From contig CAJQMK010000003.1 in assembly GCA_905479415.1 (NCBI GenBank), positions 1 through 64,000 on the forward strand: a stretch of 64,000 nucleotides of DNA, given 5' to 3'. This document shows, one piece after another, positions 45,205 to 55,264 of the stretch (the stretch's first letter is position 1; every line of letters begins with the position of its first letter). This DNA comes from an uncultured Flavobacteriaceae bacterium. Lineage in GTDB: Bacteria > Bacteroidota > Bacteroidia > Flavobacteriales > Flavobacteriaceae. The notes beneath the pieces were generated by a model. The model made no database searches and had not been told where the DNA came from. It saw only the letters and a program-made list of their open reading frames with translations. The position numbers and the translations under genes were made by a program.

Positions 45205-45615
45205 ATGTCAAAAATAGTTGCTTTAGATTTTGGAACTAAAAGAATAGGTGTAGCAATCACCGACGATTTGAATATAATTGCATCAGGCTTAGACACGGTT
45301 TCAAATGAAAATATTTTATCTTTTTTAAAAAATTTAACATCAAAAAATAAAATTGATACTATAGTAATAGGAAAACCTTTACAAAAAAATAATCAACCCT
45401 CTGATGTTGAATTTGAAATATTAAAATTCATTAATGTTTTAAAAAATAATTTTCCATTGATTAAATTAGAAAGATATGATGAGCGTTTTACGTCTGTTAT
45501 CGCTAAAAAAGTAATTTTAGAAAGTGGTATTAATAAAGTTAAAAGAAGAAATAAATCTTTGGTTGATAAAATTAGCGCTACTATTATACTTCAGTCTTAT
45601 TTAGAAAAAATTTAA
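45205..45615 (+). CDS. ruvX: Holliday junction resolvase-like RuvX/YqgF
   Basis: 136 aa; ALDFGTKRIGVAITD, ERFTSVIAKK. Confidence 0.93.
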   Translation: MSKIVALDFGTKRIGVAITDDLNIIASGLDTVSNENILSFLKNLTSKNKIDTIVIGKPLQKNNQPSDVEFEILKFINVLKNNFPLIKLERYDERFTSVIAKKVILESGINKVKRRNKSLVDKISATIILQSYLEKI

Positions 45616-45616
45616 T

Positions 45617-46195
45617 ATGATTTTACCAATTATTGCATACGGAAATCCTGTTTTAAGAAAAAAATGTAAAAATATTTCACACGATTACATAAAATTAAAT
45701 GAATTAATTTCTAATATGTGGGATACAATGTACGCATCAAGTGGCGTAGGATTAGCTGCACCTCAAATAGGTCTTTCGATAAGAATATTCATAGTAGACG
45801 CCTCTCCTTTTTCAGAAGATGATAAACTTGATAAAGATGAAAGAATAAAGCTTTCTACTTTTAAAAAAGTGTTTATTAACCCAGAGTTAATTACAACAAC
45901 AAGTAAGTTAAACACATTTAATGAAGGATGCTTAAGTATACCTGATGTTAGGGAAGATGTTGTTAGAGAAAATGAAATATTAATCAAATATTATGATGAA
46001 AACTTTAATAAACATGAATTAGAATTGAATGGATTAAGAGCAAGAGTAGTTCAGCATGAATTTGATCATATTGAAGGTGTTTTATTTACTGATAAGCTGA
46101 GCACTTTTAAGAAAAAACTCATAAAAAGTAAATTAAATAATATTTCAAAAGGTAATATAAAACCTGATTATTTAATGTCATTTTATAAAAGATGA
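45617..46195 (+). CDS. def: Peptide deformylase
   Basis: 192 aa; GVGLAAPQIG, EGCLSIPDV, VQHEFDHIEGVLF. Confidence 0.97.
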   Translation: MILPIIAYGNPVLRKKCKNISHDYIKLNELISNMWDTMYASSGVGLAAPQIGLSIRIFIVDASPFSEDDKLDKDERIKLSTFKKVFINPELITTTSKLNTFNEGCLSIPDVREDVVRENEILIKYYDENFNKHELELNGLRARVVQHEFDHIEGVLFTDKLSTFKKKLIKSKLNNISKGNIKPDYLMSFYKR

Positions 46196-46956
46196 AAAAA
46201 TCTAAAAATTCACATTCTATTGATGAACTTTTAAAGATAATGGATGAATTAAGAGTTAAATGTCCATGGGACAAAGAGCAGACAATTGATTCTTTAAAAA
46301 CTTTAACAGTTGAAGAAACATTTGAACTAGTTGATGCTATTAATGACGGTGATTATGATGAAATTAAAAACGAGTTAGGCGATTTACTTCTTCATATTAT
46401 ATTTTATTCAAAAATTGCTGACGAAAAACAAATTTTTAATTTTAATGATGTTGTAGAATCAATTTCTAAAAAGCTAATACATAGACATCCTCATGTCTAT
46501 AAAACTAAAAAACAACTATCTAAAGAAGAAGTAAAAAAAAACTGGGAAAAATTGAAAATTAATGAAGGCCGTGATAGTATTCTCTCAGGTGTTCCGAAAA
46601 CTTTACCATCTTTAATTAAAGCATTAAGAATTCAGGACAAGGTTTCTAGCGCAGGTTTTAAATGGGACTCTGTGGTTAATTCAAAAAATAAAGTTATTGA
46701 GGAATTTGACGAATTGAGTTTAGAATTAGAGAGGTCTGATTCAAATAAAATTGAAGAAGAATTTGGAGATTTTTTATTTTCAGTAATTAATTATGGCAGA
46801 TACCTAGGTATAAATTCAGAAAATGCTTTAGAAAAAACAAATAGAAAATTTACTAAAAGATTCAAAGAAATGGAAATAAAAATAAAGAATGAAAATCTTG
46901 AACTACATGATCTTTCGAATTCTGAATTGTTAGCCATTTGGAACAGCCTCAAGTAA
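46192..46956 (+). CDS. mazG: Nucleoside triphosphate pyrophosphohydrolase MazG
   Basis: 254 aa; LRVKCPWDKEQTIDSLKTLTVEETFELVDAI, ELGDLLLHIIFYSKIA. Confidence 0.95.
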   Translation: MKKSKNSHSIDELLKIMDELRVKCPWDKEQTIDSLKTLTVEETFELVDAINDGDYDEIKNELGDLLLHIIFYSKIADEKQIFNFNDVVESISKKLIHRHPHVYKTKKQLSKEEVKKNWEKLKINEGRDSILSGVPKTLPSLIKALRIQDKVSSAGFKWDSVVNSKNKVIEEFDELSLELERSDSNKIEEEFGDFLFSVINYGRYLGINSENALEKTNRKFTKRFKEMEIKIKNENLELHDLSNSELLAIWNSLK

Positions 46957-48360
46957 TTACTTAATCAATTTGTTTTTTTCAATAATTAATTTTTCAATTT
47001 CTAATTTTTGATTTTTAATTTTTAGATACACTGTTTTTAATAATTTATTTTCTTTTGATTTATCGTTAAAAAATAATAGATTATTTTCTTGTTGAGTTAA
47101 ATCTTTTTTTAGTTTATCTAATCTTAGATTTAATTTATAAACTTCAGATTTTTTTTGATCATAGCTCATGAATTTAGATTTCATCTCATTTAATTTATTT
47201 TGAGATTCTTCTTCTTTAAGACCTTGTTTAATTAATTGTGTTTTAATTTTATCAAAAAATATTTTTTCTTTCTCAGAACTTAATTTATTGTTTAAGAAAT
47301 ATTCTTCAAAAATCTTTTCTAAACCAACTAATTCTCCACTAAATTTTTCCACATCTTCAATTAATTTATTTTGTTTTAGTTCAAATTGTTTATTTTCTTT
47401 TGTTTTTAAGTTTTTGTTTTGTGAAATTTTTTGAAAAAACAGATCACAACTATTTTTGAAATTTTTCCAATTTTTTTCATTTGCCTTATATGGAACAGGC
47501 TTGATTAATTTCCATTGTTTTTGAATTGAAATAACATTTTGTCTTTCTTTTTCTAAATCATCTTTTGAGGAAATATTTATTATTTCATTAATCAGTGAAT
47601 TTTGTTTACTAAGATTTTCAGTGTAAACTTTTTTAATTTTTTTAAAAAATATATTTTTAGTCGAGTAAAATTCTCGAACTACTTTCTTATAATTATTCCA
47701 AAATGATTTTTTTAATTTTCTAGGAATTGGACCTGTATCTTCTATATTTTTTTTAATAGACTCAAAAGTTTTAATTTTCTCTTGCCAATCTTTAATCGAG
47801 TTTGAATCTGTTTGATATAAGCCTTCAATATCGTTAACTAATTTATTTTTTGTATTATAATTTAAACTTAATATAGCGTCTTTATTTAATTCAAATTCTT
47901 TTCTTTTGTTATTTAATATTTCTTCAATATTTCTTATTTCTTTTTCTAATTTTTCTTTATTTTCTTTCTTTACTGGACCTAATTCGAATTTCCATCTTTT
48001 TTTAAATCTTTCAAAATCTCTGATAGCTTTATATTGATCATTACTATTTATTAATTTCTTTGCGCTAAAAATTATTTTTTCTTTTTCTTTTAAATTATGG
48101 TCTAAATCAATTTCTTTAAATTTTCTGTTTAAATGTAAATAATCATAGAAATTTTTAATATGATGTTGAAAATTATTCCAAATTATTAAATCTTGTGACC
48201 TTGGAACATTTCCAATTTTAAACCAGGAGTTCTGTATTTTTTTAAACTTATTGTATTTGTCATTTATTGACCCATCAGTATTTAATAGTTCTTTTAAATT
48301 TTCTATTAAAAGTTTTTTTTCTACTAAATTATCATCTAAATTTTTTTGACTCAGTTTCAA
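46957..48360 (-). CDS. DUF349 domain-containing protein
   Basis: 467 aa, coiled-coil, repeated WKxxGPVPR/WxxF repeats (FKKIQNSWFKIGNVPRSQDLIIWNNFQ, IKKNIEDTGPIPRKLKKSFWNNYKK). Confidence 0.85.
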   Translation of the reverse strand: MKLSQKNLDDNLVEKKLLIENLKELLNTDGSINDKYNKFKKIQNSWFKIGNVPRSQDLIIWNNFQHHIKNFYDYLHLNRKFKEIDLDHNLKEKEKIIFSAKKLINSNDQYKAIRDFERFKKRWKFELGPVKKENKEKLEKEIRNIEEILNNKRKEFELNKDAILSLNYNTKNKLVNDIEGLYQTDSNSIKDWQEKIKTFESIKKNIEDTGPIPRKLKKSFWNNYKKVVREFYSTKNIFFKKIKKVYTENLSKQNSLINEIINISSKDDLEKERQNVISIQKQWKLIKPVPYKANEKNWKNFKNSCDLFFQKISQNKNLKTKENKQFELKQNKLIEDVEKFSGELVGLEKIFEEYFLNNKLSSEKEKIFFDKIKTQLIKQGLKEEESQNKLNEMKSKFMSYDQKKSEVYKLNLRLDKLKKDLTQQENNLLFFNDKSKENKLLKTVYLKIKNQKLEIEKLIIEKNKLIK

Positions 48361-48393
48361 AGAATTATTTTTAATTAAGTTACCTATTTTTAT

Positions 48394-49134
48394 TTAACTA
48401 TTCCAAATCTTCCAACTTTCATTAGCTTGATTTTCTAACATTTTTTTTCCATTTATAATAGTTGCTCCTTTTTTTTCACTTTCTTTTAAAAATTTTGTTT
48501 TTATGGGATTATAAATTAAATCGTAGCATAAGTGGTTCATTGTTATATACTCAAATGGTATTTTAGGACATTCTTTGATTTTAGGAAAAGTTCCTAAAGG
48601 TGTACAATTAATTATGATAGTATTTTGTTTAACTATTTCCTTATTTAATTCTTCATATGTAATTAATCCATCTTTTTTTTTCCTTGAAACTATAGTTGAT
48701 TTAATCCCCATTGAGTTTAGACCATATATAATTGCTTTTGAAGCTCCTCCCGTCCCTAAAACTAGAGCTTTTGAATGATTAGATATTACGTGTTTTATTG
48801 AATTTATAAATCCTATATAATCAGTATTGTATCCTGTAATTTTTTTTTTGTCACAAATTTTCAATGTATTTACTGCTCCAATTTTTTTTGCAATTGGATC
48901 AATTTCGTGTAGAAAATCAATTATTTCTTTTTTGTAAGGAATAGTAACATTAAATCCTTTAATTGAATTGTCTTTTATTATAGAATTAAACTCTTTTATT
49001 GAACTTAAATCATAATTTTCATAAGTGCAGTTCCCTATGTTTTCATTTATAAATTTTTCATTAAAAAATTTCTCTGAAAACGAATAATCAATATTCTTTC
49101 CTATCAGTCCGTATTTTATTTTTTTTTCCAACAT
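48394..49134 (-). CDS. aroE: Shikimate dehydrogenase
   Basis: 246 aa; YGLIGKNIDYSFSEKFF, GFNVTIPYKKEI, IGAVNTL. Confidence 0.93.
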   Translation of the reverse strand: MLEKKIKYGLIGKNIDYSFSEKFFNEKFINENIGNCTYENYDLSSIKEFNSIIKDNSIKGFNVTIPYKKEIIDFLHEIDPIAKKIGAVNTLKICDKKKITGYNTDYIGFINSIKHVISNHSKALVLGTGGASKAIIYGLNSMGIKSTIVSRKKKDGLITYEELNKEIVKQNTIIINCTPLGTFPKIKECPKIPFEYITMNHLCYDLIYNPIKTKFLKESEKKGATIINGKKMLENQANESWKIWNS

Positions 49135-50074
49135 ACATATTTATACTTAAAACTGTGATTAATCCAATGCAAATCCATACAACAGACATTATATTTGTTA
49201 TTTCTGTCAATTTTGGAACTGAAATACCAAAATTATCATTTAATAATGATTTTTCATTTATATGGTTCCATGGCCACAATATTATTAAAGATCCAAATAT
49301 AAAACCAATTATAAATTGATTTACTGTTTCTTCATGTTTTCTAACTAAATAACTCAGGAAATTAGAGAGTAAGATTAATCCTGATAGAGAACCTAAAGTA
49401 AATATCAAAACAATTTTTAAAAGTTCTAAATCATGTGAAAGATTAGATTCAAGTCCTATGGAAATAAGTATTGAATTGAAAAGTGAATTTACTGAGTCAA
49501 TTAATAAAAGTTTATAGTTTCCTAATAGTATGAGTAAAAACGAACCAGATAGTCCAGGAATAATCATTCCGCTTATGCTTATAAAACCACAAAAGAAAAT
49601 AAACAATGTATTTTTGTTTTCTTCAATTGGATCTGAAAAGCTAATAATTAACCCTAAAATTAATCCTGAAATAATTGAAATAAAAGTATTATAATTCCAT
49701 GTTTTTAAATTTTGAATTAAAATAAAATTAGACGCTAATACCATTCCAAAAAAGACTGACCAAACAAAGATTTCATAACTATTAAATAAAAGATCTAATA
49801 TTTTTGAAGTGGTGAAATAACTAATTACAATTCCAGATAGAATAATCAATAAAAATAATCCGTTATAGTTTTTATCTATTTTAGAAAAATTTAGTTTAAA
49901 AAGTAATGGAATTATTTTGAAATTTATTTTTTTTAAAGAGTTTATCATTTCTATATAAAACCCTGTTATAAGTGCAACTAACCCCCCAGAAACACCAGGT
50001 AATTTATTTACAGTACCCATTAAAATGCTTTTAATTAAGAGTATGATATAGAACTTATTATTTCTTTTTTTCAT
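49088..50074 (-). CDS. DUF368 membrane protein (copy 1)
   Basis: 328 aa; MGTVNKLPGVSGGLVALITGFY, GMIIPGLSGSFLLILLGNY. Confidence 0.9.
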   Translation of the reverse strand: MKKRNNKFYIILLIKSILMGTVNKLPGVSGGLVALITGFYIEMINSLKKINFKIIPLLFKLNFSKIDKNYNGLFLLIILSGIVISYFTTSKILDLLFNSYEIFVWSVFFGMVLASNFILIQNLKTWNYNTFISIISGLILGLIISFSDPIEENKNTLFIFFCGFISISGMIIPGLSGSFLLILLGNYKLLLIDSVNSLFNSILISIGLESNLSHDLELLKIVLIFTLGSLSGLILLSNFLSYLVRKHEETVNQFIIGFIFGSLIILWPWNHINEKSLLNDNFGISVPKLTEITNIMSVVWICIGLITVLSINMYVGKKNKIRTDRKEY

Positions 50075-51008
50075 TTTTATTTGAAATAAATTCTAAAAGT
50101 AGAACAAGTATGATTCCTATTATAAAAAATAATATCCCTTCATTAAACTCAGAATTATTAAAGTAATTTTCAGGAATATATAATCTATCTAAAAAAAAAC
50201 CAGAATCACTATTTTTTTTCCAAGGCCATAATGTCGGTAGAGATCCAATCATAAAGCCAATTAGGCAAAAAAGTGTATTATTTTTATAATTTTTGTATGC
50301 CCATGTTAATAATTTAGAAAATAATTTAATACTCAACAAAGCCCCAAGAGCAAACGAAATGAAATTCATGAAATATTCTGAATTCAATTTACTAACCTCC
50401 TTTAGTGTTATTAACATAGTTTCATAAGCACCCAATAAAACCAAAATGTAAGCTCCTGAAATGCCTGGAAGAAGCATGGCGGTTATACTAATCATTCCAC
50501 AAAAAAATAAGTATAATGAATTAACTTCAATACTACTACTAGAACTTAGTGTTTGAATGTACAGAGCTATAAAACCCCCAATAATTAAAAAATACAATTG
50601 AGATGGAATTAAGTATTTTGAATTTGTAAAATTTAATTTCGATGTTGTTTTGAATAAAAAAATGATGCTTGAGGAAATTAATCCAAAAAATAAAGACCAA
50701 AGAGCTATTGGATATTCATTTAATAATATCAATATAAAATGACTTAGTATTACAATACTTAACAAAATCCCAAAGCCTAAGAAGGAAAGGAAATTTAAAT
50801 TATAAGTTTCCCAAATTGTTTTCGCCTTACCATTTCTAAATTCTTTTAATATTTTAAAATCAAATTTATTTATAGTTTTTAACAATTCTTCGTAAACTCC
50901 AGTGATTATAGCAATTGTTCCCCCAGAAACACCAGGAACTATATCAGCAATGCCCATACACATTCCTTTAATTAGAATAACAAAATTTGAAAAAAAAGTA
51001 TTTTTCAT
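50058..51008 (-). CDS. DUF368 membrane protein (copy 2)
   Basis: 316 aa; MGIADIVPGVSGGTIAIITGVYEELL, AMLLPGISGAYILVLLGAYE. Confidence 0.92.
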   Translation of the reverse strand: MKNTFFSNFVILIKGMCMGIADIVPGVSGGTIAIITGVYEELLKTINKFDFKILKEFRNGKAKTIWETYNLNFLSFLGFGILLSIVILSHFILILLNEYPIALWSLFFGLISSSIIFLFKTTSKLNFTNSKYLIPSQLYFLIIGGFIALYIQTLSSSSSIEVNSLYLFFCGMISITAMLLPGISGAYILVLLGAYETMLITLKEVSKLNSEYFMNFISFALGALLSIKLFSKLLTWAYKNYKNNTLFCLIGFMIGSLPTLWPWKKNSDSGFFLDRLYIPENYFNNSEFNEGILFFIIGIILVLLLEFISNKNEKKK

Positions 51009-51038
51009 TGAAAAAAATTAAGATAATTTACTAAAAAT

Positions 51039-52427
51039 TTAATTTACATTCATGTTTTTAAAGACATTAAGCTGTGGAATAGTTGGAAAAATGTCTTTGA
51101 AGTAATCATAAATCGCAGGATTGTGAAAATAAGCTTCTTTTAAATTGAAATTAGCTTTAATTATCTGATTAGAATTATTAAGAATTACATAACTAATATA
51201 TTTTTTTTCACTTAATAATGAATTTGGAAGAGCATCAATTTTTATCAAAAATTGATTAGACAAAGATTCGTTTAAAGGGATTTGAATTAATGTTTTAGTT
51301 AAAAATATTAAAGTACTTAGGCTCAAATTACCCAAAGACAAAATCTCTTTAAATGAAATTTCAACTTCTTCATTGTTATTTAAATCTAGATTTATTTTGC
51401 AGTATAATTCCCAATACTTTATGTTTTCTGAATCAATTTCAATTGCTTTAATCAAGTGATTTTTAGCTTCTAAATAATCTTTTTGTTTATAATAACTTGT
51501 GGCCAACGACATCCAAGCACTATCATGAATAGGGTCTTCTTCAACAGTTTTGTTATAGTATGAAATTGCTAATTCAATATTGCCTAATTTATTATGACAA
51601 CATGCTATTCGATACAAAGCAAAAGGATTTGGTTCATCAATTTTAGTAACAATTTCGTATTGCTCTATAGCTTGATTTATTTTATTAAGTTTTTCAAGAA
51701 CTTTACCCATCTCTAAATAAGCTCCTACAAAAGAATCATCTGAAATTATAGCAAAATCAAACGCAGTTAAGGCTTCTTTAAAAAGCTCTTTTTTTAAATA
51801 TTGTTTACCAAGTTGATGCCATGCGACTTCACAATATGGATTTTCTTCCAAAAAATCATTTAAATAATTGATGGTGTTATCAGTATTCCCTAGGGCATCA
51901 AAACAATAAAGTAAATTATTTAAAACAGCATAATCTAATTGATGATTTTTAATATATTCTTTAAATTTTTCTTTTGCATTTTCAAAATTATCAATAAAAA
52001 GATATTCCTTTCCAATCATTACCAATGCATCGCTATAAAACTCACAATCTTTACTAATTTTTTTTAGAAGATTTATTGATTTCGAATGTTTTTTTCTTTT
52101 TGAAAGAATTCTAGATTTTTGAATTATTATTTCAGAATTATTTCTATCTATTTCATATAGAGAATCAATTATTTTTTCTGCTTCTTCAATGTTATTTTCA
52201 AATATTAAAGCTTCAACTTTTAAAAGTAAAATTGATGTATTTTTTGGATATTGTTCGATTGCCATTTTTATAGCCTTATTAGCCATTGAGCTATTGCCAG
52301 ATTCTAGATAATAAATTATAATTGATTCAAATTCTTCAGAATCAAAAAATAAAAATTTATTACTATTAATCATTGATTCAAATTTTATAATTGAATCAGA
52401 AAAAAAATCATGAAAATTGTCATTCAT
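51039..52427 (-). CDS. Tetratricopeptide repeat protein
   Basis: 462 aa with recurring ~34-aa TPR units. Confidence 0.88.
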   Translation of the reverse strand: MNDNFHDFFSDSIIKFESMINSNKFLFFDSEEFESIIIYYLESGNSSMANKAIKMAIEQYPKNTSILLLKVEALIFENNIEEAEKIIDSLYEIDRNNSEIIIQKSRILSKRKKHSKSINLLKKISKDCEFYSDALVMIGKEYLFIDNFENAKEKFKEYIKNHQLDYAVLNNLLYCFDALGNTDNTINYLNDFLEENPYCEVAWHQLGKQYLKKELFKEALTAFDFAIISDDSFVGAYLEMGKVLEKLNKINQAIEQYEIVTKIDEPNPFALYRIACCHNKLGNIELAISYYNKTVEEDPIHDSAWMSLATSYYKQKDYLEAKNHLIKAIEIDSENIKYWELYCKINLDLNNNEEVEISFKEILSLGNLSLSTLIFLTKTLIQIPLNESLSNQFLIKIDALPNSLLSEKKYISYVILNNSNQIIKANFNLKEAYFHNPAIYDYFKDIFPTIPQLNVFKNMNVN

Positions 52428-52462
52428 CTAAATGTAAAGATATTATCAGATTCATTTTGTTT

Positions 52463-52477
52463 AAAAAAAAAAAAAAA
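52463..52477. repeat. 15-nt poly-A/T homopolymer
   Basis: AAAAAAAAAAAAAAA between the aminotransferase 3' end and the TPR gene 5' end. Confidence 0.9.
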
Positions 52478-52491
52478 TTCTTTTTAACAAA

Positions 52492-53682
52492 TTAATGAAC
52501 AGATTTTTTTAATTCGTCAAGTACTTCTAAAATAATTTCACAACCTTTTTTTATGTCAATATTACTTATTGTTAAGGGAGGTGTAATTCTGACAGCTTTA
52601 GGCTCAAATAGTAAATAAAATAGAATTAACCCCTTTTCTAAGCTTTTGGAAACTAGTTTATAAGATGAATTGTTTCCTTTCAAAATTATTGCTAGCATCA
52701 ACCCTTTTCCTCTGACTTCTTCAATAAGTTCATGTTTTAAATATTTCCTAAATAATTTTTCCTTTTGATTTACTGAATCTATTATGCCAGAATTTAAAGT
52801 TTCTTTAAGATTTGCATAAGCAGCAGCAGCTATTACAGGATGACCTCCAAAAGTAGTAATATGTCCTAATATTGGATTTTCTTTGAATAGACTCATATTT
52901 TCATAACTTGATGATAAAGCTCCAATTGGAAACCCTCCACCTAAACCCTTTCCATAAACTAAAATATCAGGAATTATTCCATAATGTTCATAAGCAAATA
53001 ACTTTCCTGTTCTTCCAATTCCTGGTTGTATTTCATCAAGTATTAAAAGAGCTCCTACTTTTTCACACTGATTTTTTATTTTTTTTAAATAGTTTTTTGA
53101 TGGTATTATAAAACCAGCACCACCTTGAATTGTTTCAAGAATTACTGCTGATGTTTTATTATTAATGAGTAAAATATCATTTTCATTGTTAAACTCAATG
53201 AAATTAATATCTGGAAGAAGAGGTCTATATGCTCTTTTTCTTTCTTCAAAACCCATTATACTCATTGCTCCTTGAGTGTTTCCGTGGTAGCTGTTTTTTG
53301 CAGCAATAAATTCACTTCTTGCTGTTACTCTCTTAGCTAATTTCATGGCAGCTTCCATTGCTTCAGTACCTGAATTTGTTAAGTAAGTATTTGATAAAGA
53401 ATTTGGCAGGTTATTGGAAATTAATTCACATAATTTCACTGTCGGTTCTTGAATAAACTCACCATAAACCATTACATGCCAATATTTTTCAATTTGATCT
53501 ATAACCGCTTCTTTTATTTTATTATTCTTATGACCTAAGTTAGATGCTGAAACGCCTGCAACAAAATCTAAATATTTTTTATTATTCGTGTCGTAAATAT
53601 AGGATCCCTCTGCTTTTAAAACTTTCAGGCCAATAGGATTATTAGTTGTTTGTGCTTGGTATTTTAAAAATTTATCTTTCAA
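52492..53682 (-). CDS. Class-III PLP-dependent aminotransferase (aspartate aminotransferase family)
   Basis: 396 aa; YLTNSGTEAMEAAMKLAKR, LILDEIQPGIGRTGKLFAYEHYGIIPDILVYGKGLGGGFP. Confidence 0.9.
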   Translation of the reverse strand: MKDKFLKYQAQTTNNPIGLKVLKAEGSYIYDTNNKKYLDFVAGVSASNLGHKNNKIKEAVIDQIEKYWHVMVYGEFIQEPTVKLCELISNNLPNSLSNTYLTNSGTEAMEAAMKLAKRVTARSEFIAAKNSYHGNTQGAMSIMGFEERKRAYRPLLPDINFIEFNNENDILLINNKTSAVILETIQGGAGFIIPSKNYLKKIKNQCEKVGALLILDEIQPGIGRTGKLFAYEHYGIIPDILVYGKGLGGGFPIGALSSSYENMSLFKENPILGHITTFGGHPVIAAAAYANLKETLNSGIIDSVNQKEKLFRKYLKHELIEEVRGKGLMLAIILKGNNSSYKLVSKSLEKGLILFYLLFEPKAVRITPPLTISNIDIKKGCEIILEVLDELKKSVH

Positions 53683-53683
53683 A

Positions 53684-55258
53684 TTAGTTATTAATTAGAT
53701 TTTTTTTATTCAAAATCTTTTCATCTATTCTCCAATTAAAACCGTTTAAAATTTTTTCATTTATTTCAAGTTCTTTTTCAGGGTATACTTTCCCTTCAGG
53801 GTTAGTATAAAAGATTATTTCATCAATTTTATTATTAGTAATGGTCATTAAAATTGAACTGCAAATCGCTTTATCAATTCCTATTAATTCTTTAGTCTCT
53901 TCATCATATAAAAAATAAATCATTTCAGTATTTCTGTCTAATCTTATTTTTTCTAATTCATTATCTCTAAAATTTCCAAACAAATCAATTCCTTTCATTT
54001 GATTATAATTGTCAATCCCAAAACTGTCTTTTTCAACAACAAAAGCATTGTTTAAAATTTTTAATGAATCAAGTTTATTAGTTATGGTATTTCTAATTAT
54101 GTGTATTTCATCCCCAGACATTTGACTTTCTCCGTTCCAAATCACAGGATTTTTTTTTGAAATTTCTTTACTAGTTAATATTTGTTGTTCTCTTTTCGAG
54201 AGTTTATTTCGCAACAGTTTAATTAATCCATTTTTTTGATTCATTATGAACTTGTCAGATTTGCCACTCATATTATTTTTAAAAAATTTTACATCATATC
54301 TGCCTTTAATAATTCTATTTTCATCTGGACCAACAGCGAACAGTGTGTCAGCTTTAATAAATAAGGAATCTTTTTCTAAAAGTTTTATTGCATATGAATT
54401 TTTTGTAATCATAGATGAATCTAATTTTTTAAAAATTTCTGCAAAATCTCCTTTAATAATAGTCTTATTTATTGTGTCTATTATTGTTACGTTATTTTTT
54501 CCAGATGCATATTTTTTTAAATCATCAAATATTAAACTGTCACCTTTTATTGTTCTATTTCCGTACTCTATTTTTGCTTTTGTATTAAAGTATCCATTTT
54601 TACTGTTTGTGTTGTAAAATCCATTTTCGCTAAAAATTCTATAATCTTGCCCTGTGATTACAGTTGGTCCATAAAAAAATACTTTTTCAGTATCACTGTA
54701 ATAATCTAGTTTAATTGATTTTATATCGCTATCGTTATTATAAACGTTAACTCTTTTATTAAATTCATATTTGGAGTTTGTTAAAAAATATTTTCCCTCC
54801 GTGCTTTTTATTGTATTAGTTGAATCTTTTATTATTCCTCCATTTTCAAAATATATCTCTTTTAAATCTCTGTCATGAAATAATATCTGAGTCTTTAATG
54901 TCGTATTATTATTTTTAAAAATTACATTTGTTTTAGCAATAATTTTTCTGCTGTTTCCATCATATTCTAAATTTTCGCTGTAAAGCTCGATACTATCACC
55001 CTGTTTAACTACAACATCACCTCTTGCCTTAAATGAATTGTTTTTTTTATAGAAAAGTGCATAATCAGACCATATATCCATTCCATCATGTAAAAGATGA
55101 ACTCTTACACTACTGTTTTTTTTTAAAATATTTGCTCCAGGAAGATCTAGTTCGTTTTTATCAAATGAGCCTGCTTCTATTATTTGAATAATCTTTTTTT
55201 CTTGAGATAAAAGAACATTAAATAGTAATATTAAAATTATTGATAATTTAAGTTTCAA
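53684..55258 (-). CDS. OstA-like protein (LptA/OstA domain)
   Basis: 524 aa with signal peptide; FKARGDVVVKQGDSIELYSENLEYDGNSRKIIAKTNVIFKNNNTTL typical OstA repeats. Confidence 0.82.
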   Translation of the reverse strand: MKLKLSIILILLFNVLLSQEKKIIQIIEAGSFDKNELDLPGANILKKNSSVRVHLLHDGMDIWSDYALFYKKNNSFKARGDVVVKQGDSIELYSENLEYDGNSRKIIAKTNVIFKNNNTTLKTQILFHDRDLKEIYFENGGIIKDSTNTIKSTEGKYFLTNSKYEFNKRVNVYNNDSDIKSIKLDYYSDTEKVFFYGPTVITGQDYRIFSENGFYNTNSKNGYFNTKAKIEYGNRTIKGDSLIFDDLKKYASGKNNVTIIDTINKTIIKGDFAEIFKKLDSSMITKNSYAIKLLEKDSLFIKADTLFAVGPDENRIIKGRYDVKFFKNNMSGKSDKFIMNQKNGLIKLLRNKLSKREQQILTSKEISKKNPVIWNGESQMSGDEIHIIRNTITNKLDSLKILNNAFVVEKDSFGIDNYNQMKGIDLFGNFRDNELEKIRLDRNTEMIYFLYDEETKELIGIDKAICSSILMTITNNKIDEIIFYTNPEGKVYPEKELEINEKILNGFNWRIDEKILNKKNLINN

Positions 55259-55264
55259 ATTTTT

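Noticed and set aside
54246-54617. 123-aa + strand ORF inside the OstA-like gene
   Set aside because: Hydrophobic-looking but antisense to a confident beta-repeat protein; artefact of AT-rich codon bias.
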